Assembly (NCBI GenBank): GCA_965153355.1
Contig: OZ231126.1
Span: 56,668,001 to 56,732,000, forward strand
DNA length: 64,000 bases
Direction: 5' to 3'
Source of the DNA: Flaccisagitta enflata
Lineage: Eukaryota > Chaetognatha > Sagittoidea > Aphragmophora
Part shown: positions 55,188 through 64,000 of the stretch, piece after piece
Layout: every line of letters starts with the position of its first letter
Position numbering within the stretch: position 1 is the first letter of the stretch
Notes under the pieces: model-generated
What the model was told of the DNA's origin: nothing
Database searches by the model: none
The model's input: the letters and a program-made list of their open reading frames with translations, nothing else
Translations under genes and position numbers: made by a program

Positions 55188-55190
<3 letters not shown>
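54776..55190. other. Intergenic DNA, no feature seen
   Basis: AT-rich; no coding region recognised. Confidence 0.45.

Positions 55191-55246
<56 letters not shown>
55191..55246. repeat. (CT)n tract
   Basis: About 28 CT units, about 60 bp upstream of the candidate exon at 55306. Confidence 0.95.
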
Positions 55247-55250
<4 letters not shown>

Positions 55251-55305
55251 TTGGGTCTCCACTGTTTGAATGATTAAAATGATTATTACTTAGGATTATC
55301 AATAG

Positions 55306-55502
55306 GTATGGAAAAACGGAAAGAAAATGAGGAGAAATTCCCGTTGAAGAATCTTGGAGCAAGAAAAGTGAAAGAAGAAAGAGAACGCTCAGCTGGACAG
55401 AAACAGCCTTTACTGTTGGAAATGATGAGACGGGGAAATGAAAATGACGATGAATTATGTGTATCAAATAGGACCTATCGAGGAAGGTGCATCATTGAGT
55501 AA
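55306..55502 (+). CDS. Candidate 3'-terminal exon, copy 1 (unknown gene)
   Basis: An AG at 55304-55305 is followed by a frame rich in Lys/Glu/Arg (MEKRKENEEKFPLKNLGARK), then SAGQKQPLLLEMMRRGN and a C-terminus with two cysteines, ending TAA. A related sequence at 62186-62409 shows K/AKQ-x-LLLE. It could be a cytoplasmic tail exon, possibly of the incomplete symporter upstream, but this is not shown. Confidence 0.4.
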
Positions 55503-55591
55503 AACTATGAGAGTTTGTTTTCATCATATACACGGTTTTGGCAAAGCTTACCCCATTCTAAAGGCTCAATATTGAAAAAGCAGTATGTTTC

Positions 55592-55840
55592 TTTTTAGTC
55601 GCGTGCTACCCGACTGCAACCCGCCACTTTGTGGTCGGTCGGTCCATTGGTCGGTCTGTCATAAAAATTGTTTTAAAGGCTTTTTAAGGCATTTTTTATG
55701 TCTCTGAATGGTAGAGAAGCAACTTTGTTTCAAATGGCTTTTTTTAAACAAAATTGTTTGTCTGTCTGTCTGCCTAGCATTTTTCTGCCTAGCATTTTTA
55801 AAAGCGCCTATGCACGCGAATTAGGTCTGATGACCTTGTT
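55592..55840 (+). mobile_element. Family A element
   Basis: Head TTTTTAGTCGCGTGCTACCC, GGTCGGTCGGTCCATTGGTC core, TGCACGCGAATTAGGTCTGA tail and TGACCTTGTT end, like 29980-30238. Confidence 0.72.
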
Positions 55841-57080
55841 TTTCACTGATTTGGATATTCATAGTTATCATCTCATTTTTTAAATTCTTGGCATTCTTTA
55901 TTGCGGGGTTCAACTTATATTCAATAAAGCCAAACCCAACCATGAGTCTCTCTTTCAAAATTGCTGTATTTTGCTGCATTTTCATGAATACCAACTGTTT
56001 GATTATCGCATTGTATATGGAATGTTCTAGTCAATGAGTATGTAAATCTGTCTAGGGCCGTTAAGTATACCATCATTTTTTGCCATTTTTGATTATGTTT
56101 AATCGGATGTAAGTACCAGTAATGTCGTAACCATGGCAATAAAAAAACGGACATGGCGGTTTTTGATGCCATTGACCGGCTCAGTCTCAATGAAAATAAA
56201 ACAAATTAGTAACTGTTTGAAAGATTTTCAGAAGTTCTACAAATCTAGACCAAGCAGAAAGTTGTAGCTCAAATCATTTAGAAATGGCAACAATTTGAAG
56301 TGAGCCTCACCATAATCTGTCAAAAGAAGGAATTCTGTACTTTTAGTTCTGTCTTTAAACACATAAAAAATATATCTGAAAAAAGGAAACTAAGGAAAAT
56401 TTACGAGAAAATGAAAATATAACTCATTATCTACAAAATGGCGCTATGCAGACATTTTCAAGTCAATCCGTTTATCAATGGTAAACAAATACAGACATTT
56501 AGTCCATGAATTCATGTTAGTAAAAAATGTCATATTTGGCAGATTTCAATTTGATACTTTTTTTCAAATTAACATAACTTCTAGAGTTTTTAACTTAGAA
56601 TTTTGTTCAATGACTCAAATCAAAGATTTTTTGAAGCTCTCTAGAATGGTTATAGATTTTATGTACTTTCTCAAAAGCAGCACCAAGTTATGGTAGAAAA
56701 AAGCAATGTCCGATTTTTTTTTGGCCATGGTTAAGCATCGGCCAATTTTCACCAAGATTTTGTCCTCACTCCTCAGACATTGCCATATCATTGTTTGTAG
56801 AATAAATCATAAGCAATTGTATGCATTTATCACTCTTAAAAACCAGAGGAAAATAGGACTGAGCCAAATGAGCTAGATGAGCTAGATTTCTCCAAAGCAC
56901 CCTCATAGTTTAGTAGCTATGCTTATATGCATGCTTTCTTGTATCTGCATGTTCAGACATGCATCAAAATATTTCTTATTTGATCGCGCTCATGCTCATG
57001 TTCTCTTGTATTTGCATGGTCAAACATGCATCGATATACTCCTTTATTGATCCCTCTTTAAATTGGAACAAGGCGAGATA
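55841..57080. other. Intergenic DNA with a diverged TGAGCTAAATGAGCTA repeat
   Basis: About 56850-57050 matches the intron 1 repeat of the DD3-3-like gene ('gactgagccaaatgagctagatgagct'). No gene recognised. Confidence 0.5.
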
Positions 57081-57094
57081 TATCGTGAGCGATT

Positions 57095-59150
57095 TACCCT
57101 GCGTTAATTAATGGCACATTAACGCCTCTAATTAACAAAATTGTTAATAAAAGGCAAAAAAGTACCATTAATTAACGGTAGTTTTTCTGCTGTTAATTAA
57201 CACTTAAAAAACAGTTGTTAATTAACACTATATAGGTATCATAAAATTAACTAAGAAAAATATTTTTTTATTTTTGAGAAATTCAATAAAAATAAGTGCT
57301 AAAAGCTGTTGTTAATTATCAGGTACCTATATGCTGTTAATTAACATGCTATTTTTGATGTTAATTAACACCCCATTTTATGCGTTAATTAACACAAAAA
57401 TAATGTAGATTATTAACAAATTGTTAAAGATATATAATTTTTTGTTAATTACGGGGTGAATGTGGTGTTAATTAATGATCAAAAACAGTGTGTAAATTAA
57501 CATGTGCAAAATATAGATAATTAACAATTTGACTAGTACCTATATGCTGTTAATCAACATGCTGTTTTTCATGCTGATTAAAACCAGATTTCATGCGTTA
57601 ATTAACATACAAAAAATATAGATTATCGTGAAATTAATCAGGTAGCTCTATGTTGTTACTTTACATGCTGTTTTTGATGGTAATTAACACCACATTTCAT
57701 CCGTTAATTAACACAAAAAAACATAGATTATTAACAAATTAAAAAAGACATACAATTTTTTGGTGTTAATTAACATCAAAAACAGCCTGTTAATTAACAC
57801 AGAAAAATATAGATTATTAACAAATTGATTTGTACCTATATACTGTTAATCATCATGTTGTTTTTGATGGCATCAACACCACATTTCATCCTGTTAATTA
57901 ACACAAAAAAACATAGATTATTAATAAAATAGAAAGACTATACAATTTATTGGTGTTAATTAATAGTCAAAATTTTTTGTTAATTAACATATATAAAAAT
58001 ATAGATTATTAACAAATTGATCAGGTACTATATACTGTTAACCAACATGCTGCTTGTGTTAATTAACACTAGATTTCATGCGTTAATTAACACCAAAAAT
58101 ATTGATGATTGAATAAATTGCTACAGATACTTTTTTATGAATCAATCGGTGAAATGTGGTGTTAATTAACAGCATAGAGTTACCTGATCAATTTGTTAAT
58201 AATCTATTTTTTCTGTGTTAATTAACACACTGTTTTTGATGATAATTAACACCATATTTCACTTTTAAATTAACTTAAGAACATTGTATATTTTCAACAA
58301 CTTGATAAGAATCCATATTCTTTTGTGTTGATTATCAATTGAAATGTGTTAATTAACATCAAAAACAGCAAGTTAATTAACACAGAAAACAGAGATACCA
58401 TTAACATATTGATATAATATCTATATGCTGTTAATTAACACCAGATTTCACTCTGTTAATTAATATAAAAATGTATATCTTTAACAATTTGTTAATCATC
58501 AATATTTTTTGGTGTTAATTAACGCATGAAATTTGGCAGGTGTTAATTAACATCAAAAACAGCATGTTGATTAACAGCATATATGTACCTAATCAATTTG
58601 TTATCAATCTATATTTTTAGAGTTAATTAACTATTGTTTTTGATGTTATTTAACACCACATTTCAATCGTTAATTAATACAAAAAAATTGTATGTCTTTA
58701 TTAATTTGTTAATAATCTAAGTTTTTTTGTGTTAATTAACGGGTGGAATGTAGTGTTAATTAACATCAAAAACAGCATGTTAATTAACAGCATAGAGGTA
58801 CCTGATCAATTTTTTAATAATCTATATTTTTTTGTGTGTTAATTGACACAGTGCTGGGATGTTAATTAACACACATTTCACCTGTTAATTAACACAAAAA
58901 TTGTATATTTTTAATAATTTGTTAATAATCTATATTTTTTTTGTGTTAATTAACGCATAAAATGGGGTGTTAATTAACATCAAAAATAGCATGTTAATTA
59001 ACAGCATATAGGTACCTGATAATTAACAACAGCTTTTAGCACTTATTTTCATTGAATTTCTCAAAAATAAAAAAATATTTTTCTTAGTTAATTTTATGGT
59101 ACCTATATAGTGTTAATTAACGGCGTTAAAGTACTGTTAATTACCATGGC
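57095..59150. repeat. Palindromic array of TTAATTAA sites, about 2 kb
   Basis: Roughly three dozen TTAATTAA octamers, usually as GTTAATTAACA, are spaced a few tens of bases apart and separated by recurring phrases (CATCAAAAACAGCATG, AGCATATAGGTACCTGATCA, AATCTATATTTTTTTGTG). The whole block is also an inverted repeat: 57218-57420 is matched in reverse by about 58915-59125. No ORF. Confidence 0.92.
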
Positions 59151-59171
59151 CAAAATCAGGGACGATATACC

Positions 59172-59210
59172 AGGACAAGGCCAACACCTATAAATCGCGT
59201 TTTGACCATT
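59172..59210 (-). mobile_element. Tail fragment of a family A element
   Basis: ACAAGGCCAACACCTATAAA then TCGCG, the terminal part only. Confidence 0.45.
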
Positions 59211-59266
59211 GTAAAAGGATGCACATATCTAGTGCCTTGTTGAGCTTATTTTGCATCCAGAATAAA

Positions 59267-59444
59267 ACAAGGCCGGATACACAGCCACCAATTGCGGACG
59301 GGTGGGTAGGGGCGGATATGCGCGTTTTCCCACTTTTTGACTTGTGCTGATGGACGGACGGACGGACCAACAGACTGACGAACCGACGGACCAACAGACG
59401 GATAAACAAAGCCTCTTATAGAGTTGCATGTCCGCAACTAAAAA
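59267..59444 (-). mobile_element. Family A element
   Basis: Minus-strand head TTTTTAGTTGCGGACATGCA, GTCCGTCGGTTCGTCAGTC core, CTACCCACCCGTCCGCAATT box, end GTATCCGGCCTTGTT. Confidence 0.8.
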
Positions 59445-59648
59445 GGCAGTTTTGTTTCTGACCATGGGTTTGTTGGTTGGTCTGTTAATCCCGTTGATCT
59501 GTTGGTCCATCTTTCTGTCCATCTACTAGTCCATCTGTCAGTCCACTCATGGCGTTTTTATTGTGTGCATTAAGCCAGCAGAATTTCTTTCTCGGATTTC
59601 CATCGTTGAAACGATTGAAATGATTCTTGCTTAGGATTATCAATTGTC

Positions 59649-59783
59649 ATGGAAAAACGGAAAGAAACAGAGAAGGAATTTTGGAGCAAGGAAAGTGAAA
59701 AAAAAAGGGCACATTCAGCTGGACAGAATCTTTTGGAAATGATGAAAAGAAAAAAGAAATTTCTATCCAATAGAGTTTATTAA
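59649..59783 (+). pseudogene. Candidate tail exon, copy 2 (decayed)
   Basis: MEKRKETEKEFW, then SAGQNLLEMMKRKKKFLSNR and VY, stop. It duplicates 55308-55502 together with about 100 bp upstream, but the acceptor AG has become TG and the frame is shortened. Confidence 0.45.
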
Positions 59784-59801
59784 GGAAGGTGTATCCCTTT
59801 G

Positions 59802-60004
59802 AACAAGGCCGGATACACGTTCATCTTCAGTCGCGGTGCGAGTGAGCAGGCCTAAATTGAGGTCACAGATCATTTGCAGGAGCAGTGAGGCTAAAACCAC
59901 AAAAACCAAAAGTAAAATGCACCAACGGACGGACGGACGGACGGACGGACGGACGGACCGAGGGACCGACAAAGCAGAGTGTAGAATCGCGTAGCACGCG
60001 ACTA
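59802..60004 (-). mobile_element. Family A element with pure (ACGG)n core
   Basis: Minus-strand head AGTCGCGTGCTACGCGATTC. The core is an uninterrupted GGACGGACGGACGG run at about 59926-59956; the end is ATCCGGCCTTGTT. It lies just after the decayed tail exon. Confidence 0.8.
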
Positions 60005-60395
60005 AGTGCTTAGAGGGTCTGTTTTCATTAATAAGCCAAACTCAAATTCACAATTGTAAGGCTCAAACTTGTATTTTCCAATACCATCGTTTTGTGTTTT
60101 AAACATATTGAGACAGTATCTATCACCGATTCGCCACCGCGCTTTTTGATTCGATAAAAAAGAAAATGCGGCGACGAAGTCACGCTGGGGAAACCGACCA
60201 ACGCTTACGACTTTTTCCTCACGGCGACAGCCGCTATTACTGGTAAGTTTTGGAGAAGAATAGTTCTGTGGGCTTGAGCAGAGCAGATTTAAAGAGCATT
60301 GTAAGTTACTTAACGAGGTAATAACAGGTCGCCCAAGGGCAATGTAAGCTAGTCAGCGATACCGTTGCTCTGCTTATGATTGTAATGGAGTGAGG
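60005..60395. other. Intergenic DNA with a conserved 45-bp word
   Basis: CGCTTACGACTTTTTCCTCA at about 60205 and its flank ('cggcgacagccgctattactgg') are the inverse of 2380-2425 in intron 1 of the DD3-3-like gene. No gene. Confidence 0.5.
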
Positions 60396-60906
60396 GGAAG
60401 CAGGGCAGCAGCCCTGAAGGACCCAAAGTCCTGTAGAACACAAGGGGACTTTCATTTGTCATTCCATCTGTCCGTCCGTCCGCCTGTCCGTCCATTCCCC
60501 CCAGGCCCTCTCATGCCCAGCATCTGCCCTCTCAGGCCTGAGAATGTTAATTTCAGGCCTGAAATCTGCCTCTCTCAGGCCTTGAATTCAGAGGGCAGAT
60601 TTCAGGCCTGGAGAGGACAGATTTCAGGCCTGAGAGGTAGATTTCAAGTCTGAGAGGGCAGATCTAAGGCCTGAGAGGGTGATTTCAGGCCTGGAGAGGG
60701 TTAATTTGAAGCCTGAGAGGGCAGATTTCAGGCTCAGAGAGGGCAGATTTCAGGCCTGAGAGGGCCTGGGGGGGACAAACGGACAAACAGACAAACAAAC
60801 GAGCGGACGAACAGACAAATGGACAAATGGCAGACGGAATGACGAATGAAAGTCCCTCTGTGTTCTACAGGACTTCGTCCCCTTTGGGGCCGCTGCCCAA
60901 AAAGGT
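60396..60906. mobile_element. Family C relative with inverted ends and a GGCCTGAGAGGGCAGATTTC minisatellite
   Basis: Left end GCAGCCCTGAAGGACCCAAA then GTCCTGTAGAACACAAGGGG; right end is its inverse, ending GGGGCCGCTGCCCAAAAAGG. (GTCC)n and its complement lie just inside the ends. The centre is a minisatellite of about 21 bp at about 60510-60770. Confidence 0.78.
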
Positions 60907-61240
60907 CATTTTTCAAGAATTTTTTTAATGAAAATAAGAGAGAGACCATCCATCAAAATAAAAATGACAATGGCCATGACATGATGATTGCCTGAATGAA
61001 GCAATTCATCAAAATGAAAATGTCAAAGTTGATTCATAATGGAATCATGAAAGCCTGTCTTGTATAGAAGCATCCTTGCACCTCTATTATAGGTTCTGTC
61101 TTTCAGTTAGTCTGTCTGTCTGTCTGTCAATCTGATCATTCATCCATTCAACCATCCATCCGGGTGTCCATCCAAGTGTAGGTCTGTTTGCCAGCAAAAA
61201 AAAATGCCTAGTTCAGCTGACAGTGTGGTTAGTGGAGGTC
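60907..61240. other. Intergenic DNA, short (CTGT)n and (CCAT)n
   Basis: Only short tetranucleotide runs at about 61095-61165 were seen. Confidence 0.5.
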
Positions 61241-61503
61241 TTAGGGCATGTTTCTAGTGACGGCAACAAACGCGAAACACATATTCATGAATTCCTACTG
61301 TCCCACAAGGGAATGAGCGAATAGAGTGAGCGAGCCCGTGAGTGGAGTGAGCGAGTGAAGTGTAGGTGGCAAAGCGGAGCCCTGCAGAGCAAGTGAGCCC
61401 TGCAGAGCAAGTGAGCAGAGTGAGCGGTGCGAGTGGACGAACGTAGCAAGCGACCAAGTGGTCCGTTAAAAACGTAATTGTTTGTGACTAAATACGCGCC
61501 CAT
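61241..61503. mobile_element. MITE with GGGCGTTTCTAGT-type ends (copy 3)
   Basis: Starts TTAGGGCATGTTTCTAGTGA, ends GTGACTAAATACGCGCCCAT; more diverged than the copies at 15850 and 25445. Confidence 0.65.
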
Positions 61504-61763
61504 AGTTAGTTCCCATCAACCATGACAGAATTCATGATCAGGTTGTTGCTATTAGGAATTCCTAGCTCTGACCAAACCTTATTGTTTTTCAGCATATGAT
61601 ATTATTACCTCATAAACTTCATTCTTTACCTGGATTTCCGTTAAGAAAGGAGGCTTACTCTGGAACATTTCCAGAACTTCTTCGAATTTACCTAGTTAAT
61701 GATTCCCATACTCTATCCTTAGAGCATGCGGCACTTCGGCACTTTAAATTTCAAAACTGGGAG

Positions 61764-61820
61764 ATCCTCTTGTGGACCTTTCAAAAGATCAGCTGTTGGA
61801 ACTTCGTGAACTGATTGAAG
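61764..61820 (+). CDS. Candidate penultimate exon (unknown gene)
   Basis: PLVDLSKDQLLELRELIE between an AG at 61762-61763 and a GTGCGT donor; phase 1 both ends, so it joins in frame to 62186-62409. Short and without a recognised domain. Confidence 0.35.
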
Positions 61821-61978
61821 GTGCGTACATTTTGTTGATGTTTGGAAAATGGTTGAATAACGTAATTCAACTTTCTGAAATGTATGAGAGAAATCAGGTT
61901 TTCTATTAAAGACATATCCTTAACATTTTGAATTACGCCTAAGTAACCCAATTTCATTCAAAGTCATAAGAACAACAA

Positions 61979-62161
61979 TTTTTAGTCACACGCACGCGAC
62001 TGTACAACCCACTTTGTCCGTCTGTCAGTCGGTCACTCTCCATTGTACTTTCTTTGTGTTAATGCTGTCTTTGGTCTCACTGCTCCTGTCAAAATCCTCA
62101 GTGACCTTTGTTACTGCCCCTGCCCACCCATGCGCGACTGGGGTAGTTATCCGGTCTTGTT
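61979..62161 (+). mobile_element. Family A element between the candidate tail exons
   Basis: Head TTTTTAGTCACACGCACGCG, GTCCGTCTGTCAGTCGGTC core, CTGCCCCTGCCCACCCATGC box, end TATCCGGTCTTGTT. Confidence 0.78.
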
Positions 62162-62185
62162 TTCATTTTCAAAAAGTTCTTTCAG

Positions 62186-62409
62186 TTGACTTGGTAAAAA
62201 GAGAAGACAAATATGAGAATTCTCAAATGAAGATGATCGATACGCGAACGACCGAGGAAACAAAACCGGATGAAGAAGCCAGGAAACTGCCTACAAAAGC
62301 GAAGCAATCATTGCTGTTGGAAATTCTGAAGAGAAAACAGAAACCAAGAATCAAGCCGATTGCGATATGTGAATCAAACATGTTTTTAGATGGAATGTGT
62401 GTGCCTTAG
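62186..62409 (+). CDS. Candidate 3'-terminal exon, copy 3 (unknown gene)
   Basis: After TTCTTTCAG it encodes a charged tail (DLVKREDKYENSQMKMIDTR), the shared KAKQSLLLEILKRKQK segment and a C-terminus ending NMFLDGMCVP. Phase 1 in, from 61764-61820. Possibly a membrane protein's cytoplasmic tail. Confidence 0.42.
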
Positions 62410-62544
62410 ATTGTCTTATGACAAATAAGACTAAAATTGATGCATTGCGAATTGCGCCATTAGCTCGGAAATTCGATAAAGTTTCCAGACATCACCGATT
62501 TTCTTATATTCGCATCATTCTTTGGGTAGCTATTCTGTCTCTCT

Positions 62545-62830
62545 GCCACTCTCTCTCTCTCTGTCACTCTCTCTTCTCTCTGTCACTCTCTCTTCTCTCT
62601 GTCACTCTCTCTTCTCTCTGTCACTCTCTCTTCTCTCTGTCACTCTCTCTTCTCTCTGTCACTCTCTCTTCTCTCTGTCACTCTCTCTTCTCTCTGTCAC
62701 TCTCTCTTCTCTCTGTCACTCTCTCTTCTCTCTGTCACTCTCTCTTCTCTCTGTCACTCTCTCTTCTCTCTGTCACTCTCTCTTCTCTCTGTCACTCTCT
62801 CTTCTCTCTGTCACTCTCTCTTATCTCTGT
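62545..62830. repeat. 19-bp pyrimidine minisatellite
   Basis: About 14 near-identical CACTCTCTCTTCTCTCTGT units. Confidence 0.95.
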
Positions 62831-63239
<409 letters not shown>

Positions 63240-63285
63240 CGCTCTGTTCATTACAACTCCTCTCTCGGATCTTCCTTCCGACTAG

Positions 63286-63675
63286 GTGGGAATCAAAACC
63301 ATCAAAGCTTATTGTCAACGCATGCAAGAGGAGAACATTACTCGCGCCATCATCATAGTTCAAAATGGGATGACGCCATCGGCCAAACAATCTCTCGTCG
63401 ACATGCAACCCAAGTACATTCTCGAACAATTCCTGGAGGCGGAATTACTCGTCAACATCACGGAGCACGAGCTGGTGCCGGAGCACGTCGTCCTCACCAC
63501 CGACGAGAAGACCGAACTCTTGAACCGTTATAAATTGAAAGATGTCCAACTGCCGAAGATCCAAGGGGGCGATCCCGTGGCGAGATATTTGGGGTTGAAA
63601 CGAGGGCAAGTGGTAAAAATTGTGCGTCCCAGTGAAACTGCCGGCAGATATGTCTCGTATAGGCTAGTGTGTTGA
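63286..63675 (+). CDS. POLR2E: RNA polymerase I/II/III subunit RPABC1 (RPB5), last exon
   Basis: A 129-codon frame after the acceptor CCGACTAG encodes the C-terminal two-thirds of RPB5, the shared subunit of the three nuclear RNA polymerases: [74 protein letters not shown] and [18 protein letters not shown]. This is the assembly domain that contacts RPB1 and is the most conserved part. The first 81 or so residues of the usual 210 must come from upstream exons, which were not found in the preceding 13 kb. The frame is intact, so a functional last exon is more likely than a pseudogene. Confidence 0.92.
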   Translation: MGIKTIKAYCQRMQEENITRAIIIVQNGMTPSAKQSLVDMQPKYILEQFLEAELLVNITEHELVPEHVVLTTDEKTELLNRYKLKDVQLPKIQGGDPVARYLGLKRGQVVKIVRPSETAGRYVSYRLVC

Positions 63676-63697
63676 ATGTTGATGTTGATTGTTAAAA

Positions 63698-63851
63698 AAC
63701 AAGGCCGGATACACGGCCAATACCAGTTGCGGACGGGAGGGCAGGGGCGGAAATGCGCGTTTTCACACTTTCCAACTCGATAACCATGACCAACGGACCA
63801 ACGGACGGACGGACAATGCCTCTCGTAGAGTTGCGTGTCCGCAACTAAAAA
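63698..63851 (-). mobile_element. Family A element in the POLR2E 3' region
   Basis: Minus-strand head TTTTTAGTTGCGGACACGCA, GTCCGTCCGTTGGTCCGTTGG core, CCCTCCCGTCCGCAACTGG box, end GTATCCGGCCTTGTT. It starts 22 nt after the stop codon. Confidence 0.82.
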
Positions 63852-64000
63852 AACAATCTTTTTTCCGGGTGCAAGGGTACTTTTGCCAGGCTTTTGACGT
63901 TCATCTGATGCTTAATTTACAAAAAAGATTCATGCGACGTCAATTATTGATATGCGCGTACTTGAATGTGTATTTGTAATTCCATGTAATCATTATTTTC

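Overview
This is eukaryotic, almost certainly animal, DNA. It has GT-AG introns with short exons, an animal prominin, an RNA polymerase subunit RPABC1 exon, (TTAGGG)-type interstitial repeats, and very heavy microsatellite and transposon content. The genes contain C-type lectin and PAN/apple modules and a DD3-3 family backbone, which suggests a marine invertebrate, but the phylum cannot be decided from the sequence. All recognised genes lie on the + strand. Exon joins were worked out by hand from reading-frame phase, splice dinucleotides and remembered family patterns; no alignment was run.

Layout. 0-2.1 kb: (AC)n and other repeats leading to a TATA box. 2.2-19.0 kb: an 18-exon gene for a secreted DD3-3-like protein (926 aa predicted) whose backbone is interrupted by a C-type lectin domain and two PAN/apple domains. 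One PAN exon pair sits inside the intron that splits the lectin domain. 19-35 kb: no convincing gene; long foldback repeats, (CAA)n/(GTT)n tracts, a 5'-truncated LINE tail and hairpin-headed short elements. 35.3-39.7 kb: complete three-exon prominin gene (946 aa). 39.7-43 kb: a minisatellite element and unassigned DNA. 43.3-49.1 kb: ten in-phase exons giving the first half of a sodium/solute symporter resembling the DUR3 (urea/polyamine) branch; its second half was not found. 50.5-54.8 kb: four tandem copies of a 1.12-kb unit. 55-62.4 kb: three related tail-like exons, a 2-kb palindromic array of TTAATTAA sites and further elements. 63.3-63.7 kb: last exon of the RNA polymerase subunit gene POLR2E (RPABC1), whose 5' exons were not found.

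The genes do not form an obvious pathway. The strongest candidates for something undescribed are (i) the DD3-3/lectin/PAN mosaic gene, with symmetric phase-1 modules and complementary (GA)n and (CT)n tracts bracketing the inserted module; (ii) a family of short elements with a palindromic head, a GTCGGTCC-type core and a conserved tail, some enlarged by an 11-bp satellite, resembling non-autonomous Helentron/'pearl'-type elements in architecture; and (iii) the TTAATTAA palindrome array at 57.1-59.1 kb.
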